Shown here in pieces: positions 21,480 to 34,700 of a DNA stretch of 64,000 nt (position 1 is the first letter of the stretch; every line of letters begins with the position of its first letter). A model generated the notes under the pieces. The model was not told the DNA's origin. It did no database searches and saw only the letters and a program-made list of their open reading frames with translations. Position numbers and translations under genes: made by a program. The DNA is from Halichondria panicea. Its lineage: Eukaryota; Porifera; Demospongiae; Suberitida; Halichondriidae. The DNA is taken from the NCBI RefSeq assembly GCF_963675165.1, contig NC_087387.1, positions 2,717,501-2,781,500 on the forward strand. Direction: 5' to 3'.

Positions 21480-24400
21480 TTAACATTGAGAGCACCCTGT
21501 TTCAGCGTCTGGTACTTTAACGAATTCCTGCTGTGTGCTGAATCTCAGTGTTGGTGATATCACAGGTAAAGTAGTTTTAGAGTACTTTGAATGTTTGGAG
21601 GCATCTATTGATGGTGCTCTTGCTAGTATGTTGGGACCGTAAGCAGTTCTTTGCCAATTGTTGATCGGCTCTTCTGCTCTTAAATTTGATTTTAGATTGG
21701 GATCAGATCTGATTTGTGGTGTAACCGAGCTGTAGCGTGGAGGATCATTTGGCGATTTGTCGAAAGAAAAAGTGCTGGCTGTTTTCTTGTATGGAGGTGT
21801 GGGAGGAGGCACGTGTACTGGAACAGGGCCAGCCACATGACTGCCACTGGATTCGTGAATGGAGGGGTAGGTAGCAGAGAATTTGGAATCACATCCAGAT
21901 GATGATTTTGACTGATGAACATCTGTGTACTCATTAGGACGAACATTGTTGTTCTTCATGTATTCATCGGGCTTCGGTATGCTGGCTGAAGAGACGCCAC
22001 TGGTCTTACGGCTATCTCGATTTGTAAAGCCTAAGTAAAAGAGCACAGATACTGAACAATTGGATATATTACCGTTGTAGACCACGAAAAATGAGTGCGC
22101 TACATTTGACGATACAGGTAACTGTACTCGTTAAACGGTATACTTTTAAACTATACACGTGTGTCAATATAATTTGTGAAGGTACTGAAATGCATGCACC
22201 AGACAGAAAATAGAGAGGATCGATGTAATTAAAACACTCACTCTTTCTTTCGTTCCCATGATCCTCTAGATCGTGTCTCCTTCGTCTATGCCTTCGATCA
22301 TGACGGAGAACGTTCGATCGTCGGAAAAAGAAGGCTGTGACGAGCATGCCCACAAATACTCCAATCACAAATCCAACAACAGCCCCCACAATTGTCCAAG
22401 TGTGGTCCTTCAGAGGTGTCGAGTTGGAGGTCTCTATTCCACCAATGCTCGGAGTATCTGTGAGAAAGGGCAGTTATGCTTATGCGTTCCATTGGGGTGC
22501 TCTTTAGCTTAAGCTTCAGATATTATTGTAAAAATGATGACTTGATTATGAGAGTTTTCACAGTATATAGAATTCTTTTGTTACAGAAAGGTATTACATT
22601 GCATGTTCACACAACATACCTGGTGCAGATGTAGGAGCGGATGTGGTAGAAGTGGACTCTGTAGTAGTGCTCTGTACACACCCAATAGTGGTAGGCATCT
22701 GTGTGGAAGGCTGTGTTGTGACCACCTCATCACAGGTACTTGGGCAGTATGTTGTGTTCCCACTAGTGACGTCTTGAATGGAGTCCATGCTAGCATCGAA
22801 AACGGACACACAAGTATCAGATGGCGTATCATAAGCACAGAACGGATCCCTAGCAGCCACACACGAACAGCAGTCGGTATAAGCACTGCAGTTGGCCACG
22901 GAGAGGCCATAGACACCGTTGTTAGTGGTGAGGTAGATGTGTCCCTCCTCACTCAGTTGCATCTCAGAGATGTGGGTGGGTCGGCCTAGCACCTCGGAAT
23001 GGATCACGTGATATTCTTGACCTTGTGAGAGAGAGGCCTTCAAGACTACTAGCTCATCTGCAGCGGACAAAAATATCTGGTTAGCAGTACTGTAGATGTG
23101 AGGCTATACATGATTGTACATGTAGGATATACATGGACGTATGGCTGAGTATACTAACCTGATGAGTGAGCGGCAACAAATACGATGTCATTAGTCCTGT
23201 TGTCGAGAGCTGTAACTTGTGATACCACAATCTTGTCAAACAGGTACTTCTCACTGGTCAAAAGTGGGCGTGGTCCGTTAGACGAAGTGACCGTCTCTTT
23301 CATCAGCTGAATATCACGGGAATCTTCTAAGCTTCGGCTCCCAGGCTCACACTGTTGCATTAGAGAGTGTGTTGATAAGAGTGGTGTACATACACTAGTA
23401 CATAGTGACATGTGCACGCAGCTTGGCAGTACGTGCCCAAAGGAGGCACAATATTATTTTGGAACAGATTGATGACATTCAAGTAATTTTGCTTGACCGA
23501 TTGGTGAGAATTGCATTTAAATGCATGGCTGTGATAGTTAGATAAGTAGATCTATACTCACGGTGAATGGCTGGTAGTTGCTTTCAGTCACCCATTGTTG
23601 AGAAACATGTTTGAGATAGTCTCCGTTGTACACAGTGGCTATGTTGTTGTTGTCCTCTTGGGTATTAAACGTGAACACACAGACAGCTGACCCTATGGGA
23701 CCATTCCTGCATAATAGAGTAGGACAGCATTAATAATTATATAATTATGTATGAGTAACCAGACTACATGCACAAAAATGTTTAAAACGCACATAAATCT
23801 GGGTCATGCAACTCCACATACAGCAGTAAATATTTCACTGAGTCTAACCTTGCTGAGTTGAACACAGCAAAGAGCTGCTCTTCTGATCCTACAACTCCTT
23901 CAGAGGAGCCACTTGGAACAAAGAATGTGTCTTGAATCTCATTGTAATGGAATGGAATATCACTCGATGTCCCTGTTCCAGACGTGCAGCTAATCCTTGC
24001 TTTGATGAATGTGGTAAAGATGTTAAGGTTGAAGACACCAAGTTCACTAGAGCCAGTGTCATTCTGTGAGAGAGATGGAGATTAGGTGCATGGGTGGAAA
24101 GACAAACCTCACAAGCAATGAGTGAGGGAAAAATATACTCATAAATTATAACTACAGTATTATTGCCTTTAGCTAACCCCCCATCACTTTCACACTCAAT
24201 TAGTACAAAACGGAGTACTCACCTTGCAGACTCTTGCAACTCTTGAATACACAACCTGTTTAGTGTAAGAAATAGATATTCTCTGTCAAATTAGTCAAAC
24301 TAGTCACACTATAGTCAAACTAAAATGTCGGCAGACATCATTATAATTTTGGATACATTGACATTATAGACCTAAAAATCTATTCTGCTAAATTTTCTAA

Positions 24401-27400
24401 ACCACTGTTGTAGTCGTGCAAACAATTCTTGTTTATCCGACAGTTAAGCAGACAATCCAAAGGTATAAAGCTCCTTGATTACATAGTTGATCAACGTACT
24501 ACAGTAGCCTAGGTATAGATTGTATACGTATTTATAATTATGCACAAACATTATTACCGTCTCCTGTGCTTCTATGGCCTCCTCTCGAAAGAACACATAG
24601 ATGTAGTCTCCAATCTCGTGCATGGACACGAATGTAGGGGCTGTATAGAATAGGAAACATGATCCCAACTGCTTGCGCTCAGCTATTACAAGCTACTATT
24701 GTATACAAAGTATACTTTTTGAGACTCACAATTGTAGAACCAGTTTGGGTTTGAAGGTAGTGTTGTCACGGCAACTTGACCGGTGTATGGACTGTCGGAC
24801 ATGCTGATCTTGTACTCGTCACCTTGGCTGTTAATAGGCGTGGCACTTACAAGTCGTCCAGAACCTGTGCACAGAGGAGAGGGTTAATGCGACGATAATG
24901 GATTTGCATGTCTCAGCATTTCTGTTTACCGTATTACTAGATGTGAAAAAAAACCTTTGTGAATGAGCCAACATTTGACTCTTTGCAATTTAACTTTCGG
25001 ATTTTGACCAAGGATCGTGATGTCATACAAGTACCAGTATGGATTTTTGCAATGATTATTTTTACGAAGTGATCAACACGTGTAAAATTCGCTTGCTTAA
25101 GTTCGATGCTTGCAAGACATTCTAGTGAAGTAGTGGTATTTGGTATTTAGAGTGACGGTACCGATCGAGTGACAGATGGCTACTTTAATTCAATTTTAAA
25201 CTGTGGGAGGGTTTACATAGTAATTCCTTGTTGAGATTGTAACAGTATACCAACATGCTCGTGCAGTTACGGGCTAAAGAAACAGCTATCTATAATAGGT
25301 ATCTATAGGTAAGAAGTGCACAGTCACATTGAGAAGTCTGCAGCTTGCTTTTAGAGCATGCAAATGAAAATTCCAATGTAAAGCGACCAATTTGTACTTC
25401 TATCTGCATATTTAAGTTGCCAAATGTTATTGCAAAGCAGAATTAAAAGCGGTACTGAGGGTTCAATGAGGCCCACTGCATGATATTTATGTTGTTACTA
25501 CGCCAGCTAACGCTTTCACAGTATGTAAGCTATGCTGCATGTGTATACATGCATGCAGTGTCTGTCTGTGTAATAGCGAAAAATCTACAGCACTAAAAAA
25601 TTTTTATTACAGTGTACAATACAAAGCTTGAGAGTGAGTAATCTGATCAGTCCAGCGGCTAATTGGTTATTCCTTATTAATTGAAATACCGTACAGTTGC
25701 ATCTGGACAAACACAGCTGGTGTCTGAATCGCTCTCTGGAGAAAATGGGAATATACGCCTCCAAATGGAACTCGAGTCGCTGATGTAACCAGCAACCAGA
25801 AACAACAAGCGTGTGTATGGTCATGGTGATCTTCATTGTGCCCAAATATTTTGTTGAAAACATGGAAGGCCACACAAGGATATTATTGGTGTCAGTAATG
25901 CAACAGATTCTACGGACAGAACACACACACAATGATATCATAAAATTACTATCCCTATGAGAATAGCTAGGGAGTGTATGGTCAATGCACTTGATAATCG
26001 CACCGACACTCTAGCTATCCGAAATGGAACTTAAGCACACGAGTATCATGCATGGGTGCAGTTGTTGTCAACAATAATCACAACGATACTTTAGCTAGCC
26101 GAAACGGAACTCAAACACACGTCGAGTATCATGCATGGGTGCAGTCAACAACAGCACTTGTGCGCAACTATTCAATCAATCAAACATAGTTAGACCATTG
26201 CTTATGTTGGCTTCTATTGACACACATCTGTTTACAAGTTGATAATCTAGTTAATTGAAGCACGGTAAAGCTACATGTAATTCATTTGTGCAGCAAAAAC
26301 CCCTTGTTTCTATAATACAATAGTTTTATTACGTGGTTAAAATGAACTTACTTATCAACATTGATCTAGCTCCCGTGTTGTACTTGTAAGGGATGAATCC
26401 AACTCCACTAAGAAAACTGAGCACTTCCAAAGTTTGACGCTGGGGAAGGAGAGAGAGATGAACTACCGCCATTGCATCAATTCTTTAGCCACAGTAGCAT
26501 ATTTCACAACGCATTATATTCTTTAATTTGCAATCATCGCGTAATTACACATGCAACCACCCTGTACAGTTTGTAGACCATGCACTAGAGAACTTCAAAA
26601 ACGCTGCTGAGTATCTTGTCTAATTAATGAATATATTCAAATCAATGTTATGGTCAGGTACTCACGTGTCTATACTCGCACTGTGGTGAGAGTGCATTGG
26701 AGCCACAGAACAACACTGTGTCAGCGATGGGATACATCGTGCCATTTCTGCTGCTAATATTGTACGAGCCAGACGAAAGAGTCAGCACGTTAGGATAGTT
26801 CTGACAGTTCTCCTGTAAGGGTGTGAGAGGGTGAAGGTTGGTTGGTCGGTACAGTAAAGAGTTATGTAATGATGAGATAATTATGAGATAATGCAATGGA
26901 TCGTAAAATGTATGCTAGCTAAAAATCTATACATTCACTTACCACTGGTTCAAACAGTTCGTCAGTACAGCGGGCTGTACCAGCAGAATTGGGCTCTGCA
27001 CTAAGCACCTGCAGGTATTAAACAGCTGGTCGTTAACCCGCTTAGTCAACCACAACACCACAGCTCAATAATGGGCCAATAGAAAGGTGAACAATAAACG
27101 GATTTGCTGGTTTTGCAATAGGATTTCAATTTGACCACAGAAACATGTGGTTAACCAAGAATCCCTATCACCTAAACAATCATCACATACCCTGAAAGGA
27201 TGTGCCTGTGCTGACTTGATCTAATCCGACCAGCTGTTTCTGACTAGCTATTGTGTATACACATTCAGCTGCAATCATTCTCACGATCGACTCTACATTC
27301 CTAAGTACACCTGTTCGTAATTGCATGTTACTCTCTATTGAATAATTATTTGTAAAAGAGCTTCAAATCAGTGCAGCATCCATGCATGTAGTCGTATTGA

Positions 27401-28838
27401 ATTTTAGTGTGTAAATTATGCTCAAAGCCAATCTCTCTAAACCTTGCATTCTTGGTCTAGACTTCGAGTTCTTAACCATCCTAATTTGCTGAATTAGGTG
27501 ATTGGTCGGTTTACACAGCAGGTGCCCGCAACAACCTTGGCTCCACAGGTGCTTAGCATGACACAACAGCAACACGTACCATCTAATTAGTCGCCCAGTA
27601 GGTCTGTCAAAACGTTTGAATATTTTCTCTATTATAAGTGATACGCAATGCTTAGATCAGGTGACTAGAATCATACACTTATCCTAGTAGAGCAATAAAT
27701 TGAGAATCCTTTTAGCAAGGAATGCTTTCAAGCCACTCCCAACATACTAATTTCTATTGGCATAAAACTACTGAAGTAGTGGCCCTTTATTCAATTACCC
27801 ATGTCCACCTCAACAGAGTGAGAGCCACAAACTTCTTGTCAATCAGCAATTCTCATTACCTTAACAATTGACCAAATACTCATCTTTTTCCAAGAACACT
27901 CTCAAGATGGAACACGCTAACATTGTTTTATACTCGTAGAGTTCATCGTTCAATCAATTCGAAAGGTAGCTCAATGCAGTTAGTTTTGTCTTGTCCTTTA
28001 TAATGGACGTAGCTCATAGGTTAAGGTCACAGATGACTAATAATGGCTTCTTTCTGTTGTACCTTAATTTGCTTCACTTGTACAGTATAAAAATGGACAG
28101 TTAAAAAATTTGTTTAACATACAAATATCTTAATTGCCCTTTCTGATGCAGAGTATGGCAATAAAAACTACAGCCCATAAACATACATTTTTCAATTCTC
28201 ATGTAGGTAAACAACTCACATTGAACTGTTCTTTGAGATTGGTAGAAAGATGACAGATGGAGTTTCTGCGGAGGAAAAATGGGTTATTAAGACACGGAGA
28301 CAATTATTACCAATGTGCCAAATTCACCGAGTGCATACACCATGAAACCATTTGATCTAAGGAAGGCGACAAGACTGATTTGTTAAGTGATAAAGACAGT
28401 GGGCGAGGGTGATTCAGTCAATTAGTCCGTAAAATGAACGCTTGGAAGTCTTGGCAACTGGGGCGTGTGCTTATAATTACTGTACTAACATGAGAGTACA
28501 AAGTACTAAGATGAAAAGTTAATTATGCATGAGCCAATTAACTCACTTTGCTGCCACGATGAGAACATTGTGCTCGGAGTCTATGATCAAACGACCTGAG
28601 AAAAAAACAGATCGAATTAAAAGGAATAAGTATGACGGTTTGCTTGCATGATTAAACTACAAGAAATACATTTATAAGCTTGTGGGGACAAACACATTGT
28701 TGTGAAGACATGACAACCAGCATACGTACTTGGGAGTGCCACATTAGTGCTTGAAGCATTCCAGAAGTCAAAACACTCGACCGCATTTAGAGACAATAGG
28801 CCTAAAATGTATAACCTGATGATCATCACCCCCCTCAT
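21480..28838 (-). CDS. Transmembrane semaphorin (Sema, PSI, TM, cytoplasmic tail)
   Basis: Fifteen exons in transcript order: 28730-28838, 28547-28595, 28220-28265, 26943-27008, 26666-26812, 26352-26439, 24730-24864, 24558-24640, 24223-24255, 23849-24063, 23562-23706, 23159-23351, 22620-23057, 22242-22457, 21480-22030. Phases agree at every GT-AG junction and give 837 residues. Residues 1-20 are a signal peptide (MRGVMIIRLYILGLLSL). The Sema domain runs from about 35 to 485 with family hallmarks 'CQNYPNVL', 'IGDYIYVFFREEAIE', 'YSRVARVCK', 'GSAVCVF' and 'FDKIVVSQVTALD'. A PSI domain starts near 494 ('DCCSCVAARDPFCAYD'). A Thr/Ser-rich stalk, a membrane segment at about 603-629 (GAVVGFVIGVFVGMLV) and a basic then proline-rich tail (PVHVPPPTPPYKK) follow. 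Semaphorins bind plexins at the cell surface. The layout is that of invertebrate class 1 and vertebrate class 6. The start codon is the one that gives a signal peptide; the open frame continues upstream. Confidence 0.93.
26010..26150. repeat. Imperfect tandem duplication in a semaphorin intron
   Basis: 'gagtatcatgcatgggtgca' occurs twice about 60 bp apart, preceded each time by 'tagcta.ccgaaa.ggaact'. It lies in the largest semaphorin intron (24865-26351), which otherwise holds no exon that I can see. Confidence 0.65.
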
Positions 28839-31715
28839 AATGCCCTGAGGGAAAAACACGATACATTTGTGAAATTCACTTGTACAATACAAATGTTTAC
28901 AACAAATTTTAACCACAAGCAAAACCACACGTAAACAAAACAAGACAAGGTATGGACCCAGCTTGGAATGTTTTCCCTTGCCAAAAACAATCATGTAAAG
29001 TCTACCAACCATTGAAATTGGGCAGGTTGCATGACAATAATTATTGAAGCAAACTCTTCAGCTGGATCATTTGTATAAATATACCCAGTATTTGAATTTC
29101 GAATGATCTTTTAAATTATGATCATAAATTCCTATCAGCTCAAATTTCAAGTCTAATTCAAGCAGGGAACGATAATATGAGTTCGGCTGTACACGAACAG
29201 GTGAAGCCGGCCACCCATTGAGTTCAAGGGACATGGTGACAATGTCATCATGGCACACACAGTGATCACATATCCTCATGCAAATGAGCCTATTTCCCCA
29301 AGGAACTAACTATAGCATTTTAGTCTCATAATTATAGTCTTAGGTTACACGTTGTTGTGGGAGGGTATATACGTACACATGCATAGAAGGTTGAAAGGGT
29401 GTCATTATAGGCGTGTACATATATAGCCTCTATAATGACACCCTAGGCTTATGTTTACTGAGACTAATTCAATTACACTTAAAAAGCTGAACCAGTACAC
29501 AAGCAATCAAGCATTGCTATGACAACTAATGTCCAATTAAGCTCTTCAAATGCAACTAATAATCAATTGTTGGGACTTGACGGGCAGTAGCTAGATGTGG
29601 GTGGGTAATGGATATGTAGAGAAGTGTGGGGTAGAGCAGAGGTCCATTCACTTCACAGTGGGTCACAAAAGAAGTGATGTTTTAGTACAAGAGAACGGGG
29701 TTGTATATTTGGCACACATGCACACACACTGACCCCCCCACTACTAAATTGGATTAGTACCCATACCGTAAATATACCCCACTTGGAGTCTGTATCATAG
29801 CAATTGGTGGGCATAAACTCATTTGCCTTGAGGGCACACTGATTTATACTACATCTACACTAGCTGTTGGCAGGGCTCGCTAAACACCAGGAAGGATGGT
29901 AAAAGGGATCACATAGTGCACAGGAAGGAAAGAATTACACAACCGTATGATAATTATTGTGGTTGTATGTTGAATTGATGTGGATCAGGATGTCTGCTAT
30001 TTGAAAGTCACTGAATTTGGCTGGAAGAACCAGCAGTAAAATGAGCTCAATTACTAGCTATTAGATCTCGATCCAAGTGCTACCTTATTACACTGCAGGG
30101 AACACAAAGACCAATTGCGGCTGCTAAATGGAGTGTATTGGCTACCTCCTATACAAAACATTGTCCTTATCTAATAGCTAACCTATTCTTAACCTGCAGT
30201 AGATGTATGTAGCAGATAAACCAAAGGGAAACGTTGGACCCTAGAATCATCCTCTAGCTTTATCCTGGTTATTAAAACAACTAACAAAAAAGGATTATTA
30301 TTGAAGGATGGAAGATAGCATGTCAATCTAACTTAATTGCAATTTAAAGACGTCACACACAAACAACGAATTAACTCAATGCAGTATCCAATGAAGGCTG
30401 GCAGTAGTCTTTCTTTGAGCTCATTGTGTGATAATTATTACTTACTCAATAGCTAGCCAACTAGACAGCTAGTATAAGGTTAGGCCAAGATATGCAGGAC
30501 GCCATGGAGTCAACAAACTTGTTTATCCTAGTCGATGAAAGGCTTGCAAGTGTGAACCAATACTATTCTTTAAGAAACTGTAAACGAGAGAAAATGTGCG
30601 CCTTATTCTCTTCACCATGTGTCAAAATTAATGAGTCTAAGTGACATTACCATGGAATTCACCTACATGGAATTCACCTACATGTATCCACACTATACAC
30701 TATTGAGAACACCTGCAAGCTAGTATAATATTATACATGCATTAATTAAGTATAAACAGGTGATCCTTCTCAAAGACCTAAGAGGATGTTGAATACTTTA
30801 GATGTACCGATGTACGTACTAAATGACATCAGTGTTTGATTTTTACTCATACCCTCTACACAGGATTTACAAGCAGGGTGTGGTAGGTGCAAGAGTTGGT
30901 GTTAGCCACACCATGCACAACGTACTAATTTATAGTAATTGCAACTGAGCATTAAAACCTCCCTAGCAACTGTCCGATATTGTTCAGATAATTATACTAA
31001 CTCACGCCATTAATTGCTAAATAGCTGGAGTGCATTGTTCTATCTATACCGTCCCTCCATGTATAATTCCTCACTCAAGCAGCTAATGAAAACAAAAAAT
31101 GTACTTAATTCTCAATTAGTGTGTAGATATAATTATATCCACAGCTGAGATGTTCATTTTTGTACAATGCTTACATAGTTAATTCGACTCATGGATAAAG
31201 AGGGCTCACTCAATACATTCTATGCAAGGCAACCTGGGCACAGCATGCAGAATTCCTTCAAGTCATTGTTTGCTATCAATGAACTTCGAATCCATTGTAT
31301 GCAGTATAATATGAAGTGTAGCTGATCTAACAAGTGCTGCATGGTATTAGTATATAGATATCACACAGCTATGTTGGAACAGTACACAAGATGGGGTTAC
31401 CAGAGCAAACATGAACAGTGGATAAATTATCCATTTATGTTTCAACTATAATTATTATGGAAACCACATTGTAATACCCTGCAAAATCATACTCATCTCA
31501 TGCAAACTCACTTGTTATAGATCTGTACTTAAAAGTTTTACACTGCACTGAGGAGAAACACAACTTTGCAGAGCTCTGGCTAGCACTGAACAATTTACCG
31601 CGTTCTCCCTCATTTTATAATTATGTAACAATATTCATAACATACATCATATGGCTCAGATAGCAATTAAAATTCCTGTATATATGGCTTCAAAATGTTG
31701 GAACTATCTATGGTC
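28839..31715. other. Intergenic region between semaphorin 5' end and POLE 3' end
   Basis: Semaphorin transcription runs leftwards from here, so its promoter should lie in the right-hand neighbourhood of 28839. POLE transcription ends here. No exon is supported. The only structured feature is a short hairpin at 29397-29447. Short minus-strand frames at 29067-29279 lack motifs. Confidence 0.55.
29397..29447. repeat. Short inverted repeat (hairpin)
   Basis: 'agggtgtcattataggc' and 'gcctctataatgacaccct' face each other across a short TA-rich loop, upstream of the semaphorin start. Confidence 0.65.
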
Positions 31716-34700
31716 TCAATGTTCGTTCATTTCTAAGATCCAAGTGACAGTCTCATCCAGAATATTCAATGAGTAGAATCTGCAGTTGATAAAAGGATGG
31801 CCACAATGATAAGAATAATAGAATAACTGTTCGAATCAATGAAAAGTCAGTAGTGTACCATCCAACACCATCAACTCACTATTAGCTACAACAGCTATTA
31901 TACTATTCGATGCAGCTTTTTTGAAATAGGTGCACGATAATCAATGACACAGCAACTATGACATAAGCCCTAAGATTTAACTGCTCTTGAACTTGTCCCC
32001 CTGCCCCACCTTCACCTTCCAATGTTGTAAGCTTGCAAGCTTGCTTAGTGCACAGTTACTCAAATGTGTAGCAAGTTGCATGCCCTAAGATTTAACTGCT
32101 CTCTGAGCCACTAGAACTTGTTCCTGCCCCACCCTCACCTTCCAATGTTCCTGAATGTGGTCATCTGCTCAATGAATGATTCCTGTTGCTGTGTCTCAGT
32201 GAACTGACCGGCACACGTGCAATAACTCGCCATATTCCCTTCTTTCACCTGCAAGGGGACAACAAACAGCGTTTAACTTTGTTGTTCAATGTACACATTT
32301 TTTCACTTGTAGTCTTAATTCTTAATTATATTAGTACATGGAAGACATAATAGAGGGGTTACAGACAATAGCCCTAGGCAAAACAAACATAAAATGGCTT
32401 TCTCTGTACAAAACCAAATTTGATTATAGGCTACGCTTCATTTCCCAGGTAACCGGCTTGACCTAATCTCAACACAGCCCTATATGCCCCTTTCTGTTTC
32501 TTAGCTATAGCTAATGCCAAATAGGGTAAAAGGACAACTTATTATCATGCTATAAACAGAGGTGATATCATACACACACTGAAAACCTAAGCGTGTCCAA
32601 GGATGTAAAATTATTCCCAGAGTAGGAAATGGCTATAGGGGCACATGTGACCACTACTTTTCTGACCACGCAAACACCACCTACACAGAGTGGGTGAACA
32701 GCTGTAGCTATACTGATTATAATCTCATGCATGACCAGCTGACTTGAATCCAAAAAAATAGTATAAACTGAACATACATAATTATGTACATATAAGCTGA
32801 TAATTACGTACACGTCCACATTAAATTTTCGGTCAAGCCATATTTACAAATAGGACGCTAATGCGCCAAACAAACATCATGTGGGATAGATAGCACTTAC
32901 AACAGTTTCAGATAAGTGAGTCTAGATACGAATTTATAGTGGTATTACGGCCCATCCCTAATTAACAAATTCACAGACAATACACTCAGAACGGTGGAAA
33001 GGGTTAAATAAACTGTGACTCACGACCAACCCATTGCATTTCTGGTGTTGAGATCACCCCGGTCATGGAAATACTTCGGCAACCAATGATAACCATGATC
33101 AAAGTAGATAAGAGTCTTATCTACTGTTGCCGTGATGAGATGTCACAATTGATAGACTAAAATAATGTACTCAAAGCACACGCCTCATAAACTCACTTCA
33201 AACAAACTAAAGTGAATAGACGTAAAAGTAAATTCCCACTAGAAATCCTATATTTTTCAGTTCCATGATTACCATCTGGTATTGAATTGGGTGAGTTTGA
33301 GAAGAATACACATCTTAAAAACACTAGATACTCCATAACTGAGATAGTGTGAGCCAGACTTGTCACAGACATTCATACACCCACTACACTGCATTCTATA
33401 AATTAATTGCTGTTTTACTATTATGCCACGTGAAAAAAAATACATTGGTACTTAATTATAGTATACAAAATCATGTAGAACCCTTCGTAAAATGGCAATT
33501 TTAAAAATCAACAAACTATAGTCAACCACCCACCACTGCTATTCAGCAAGGCTAAGAAGCTGGATATAGTTACATGTATGCATTAAGACCACCATTGAAT
33601 CACCCTGGGAGAGTGCACACTAAAGCACACAGTGTGTGGGCTACTGGTAGAGCTGGTAAACAGATCGAACACACACAAAATTAGTGGTCCTACCCGTATA
33701 TACATGTCGGTGTAATGTGGCATAACATTTGATTACAGGGAAATTTACATAGTACAGCAGGTTCATATTATTGCCATAAATGAAGCCAAACACAGAATTA
33801 GGCATTGACCTTTTCTACCTTTGATGATCGTGCATGTGATAATGTACAAATGGAAAGAGGGCGTACATGTACATGCATGTGTAACGAGGCTCATATAACA
33901 ACAGTGTGTACTCACCCCACGACATTTTGTGCAGACCAGGTCTTGCAGGACGAAGGACATAGATCTCTTCTGCACCGTGTCTAGTAGGCTCTGTTCTATC
34001 AGGTCTCTGTTGTACGGGGTGCCGCAGTGGGAGCAGCACCACTCCATCCTGTGAGTGAGTGAGGGAGTGCATTGTACGTATATGTACACACTAGTAGGCA
34101 TGCATGTGCATTCATTTGGGTATGATACTGCATGTGTGGTATTCACAATGCATACTACATGAAGGCTGGTATTGAGATAATTATTATGGGATAAGGGTAT
34201 TAAAATATGTTGGAGAATAGGTAGTGGTGCATGTATGTCGTATTAACGTACGTACGTACTAAACAAAGGAAAGCTGGCATTGAGATAAATGGGATAATAA
34301 GGCTATGTGTTGAGGAATAGGTGGTGCGTGTACTGATGTGCTTCGTACACAGCAATGCACACTGCATTCTAACCCCTAATGTGTACCTGTCCAGCTCCTC
34401 ATTATATGCAATCTTGGAGTCTCTACACAGATCCAGATCTCGGCAATTATTACAGTCATCGCAGATCACCTGTAATCAATCCGTACACATGCTTAATATG
34501 AAGCAGTGTTAATTAAACAAGACACAGGTTATGGCTACACAGGAAAGCAAACAAACATGTTCGGTCCTTCAGATAACAGTAACTCTATCACAAGCCGTGA
34601 CCACGTATAAGGTAATGCAAGGGTATTAATGGAATGGGTACGAGCGGAATTATCACCACAAACATTCACGGATGTGACCACGGAATGCAATACACTTAAA

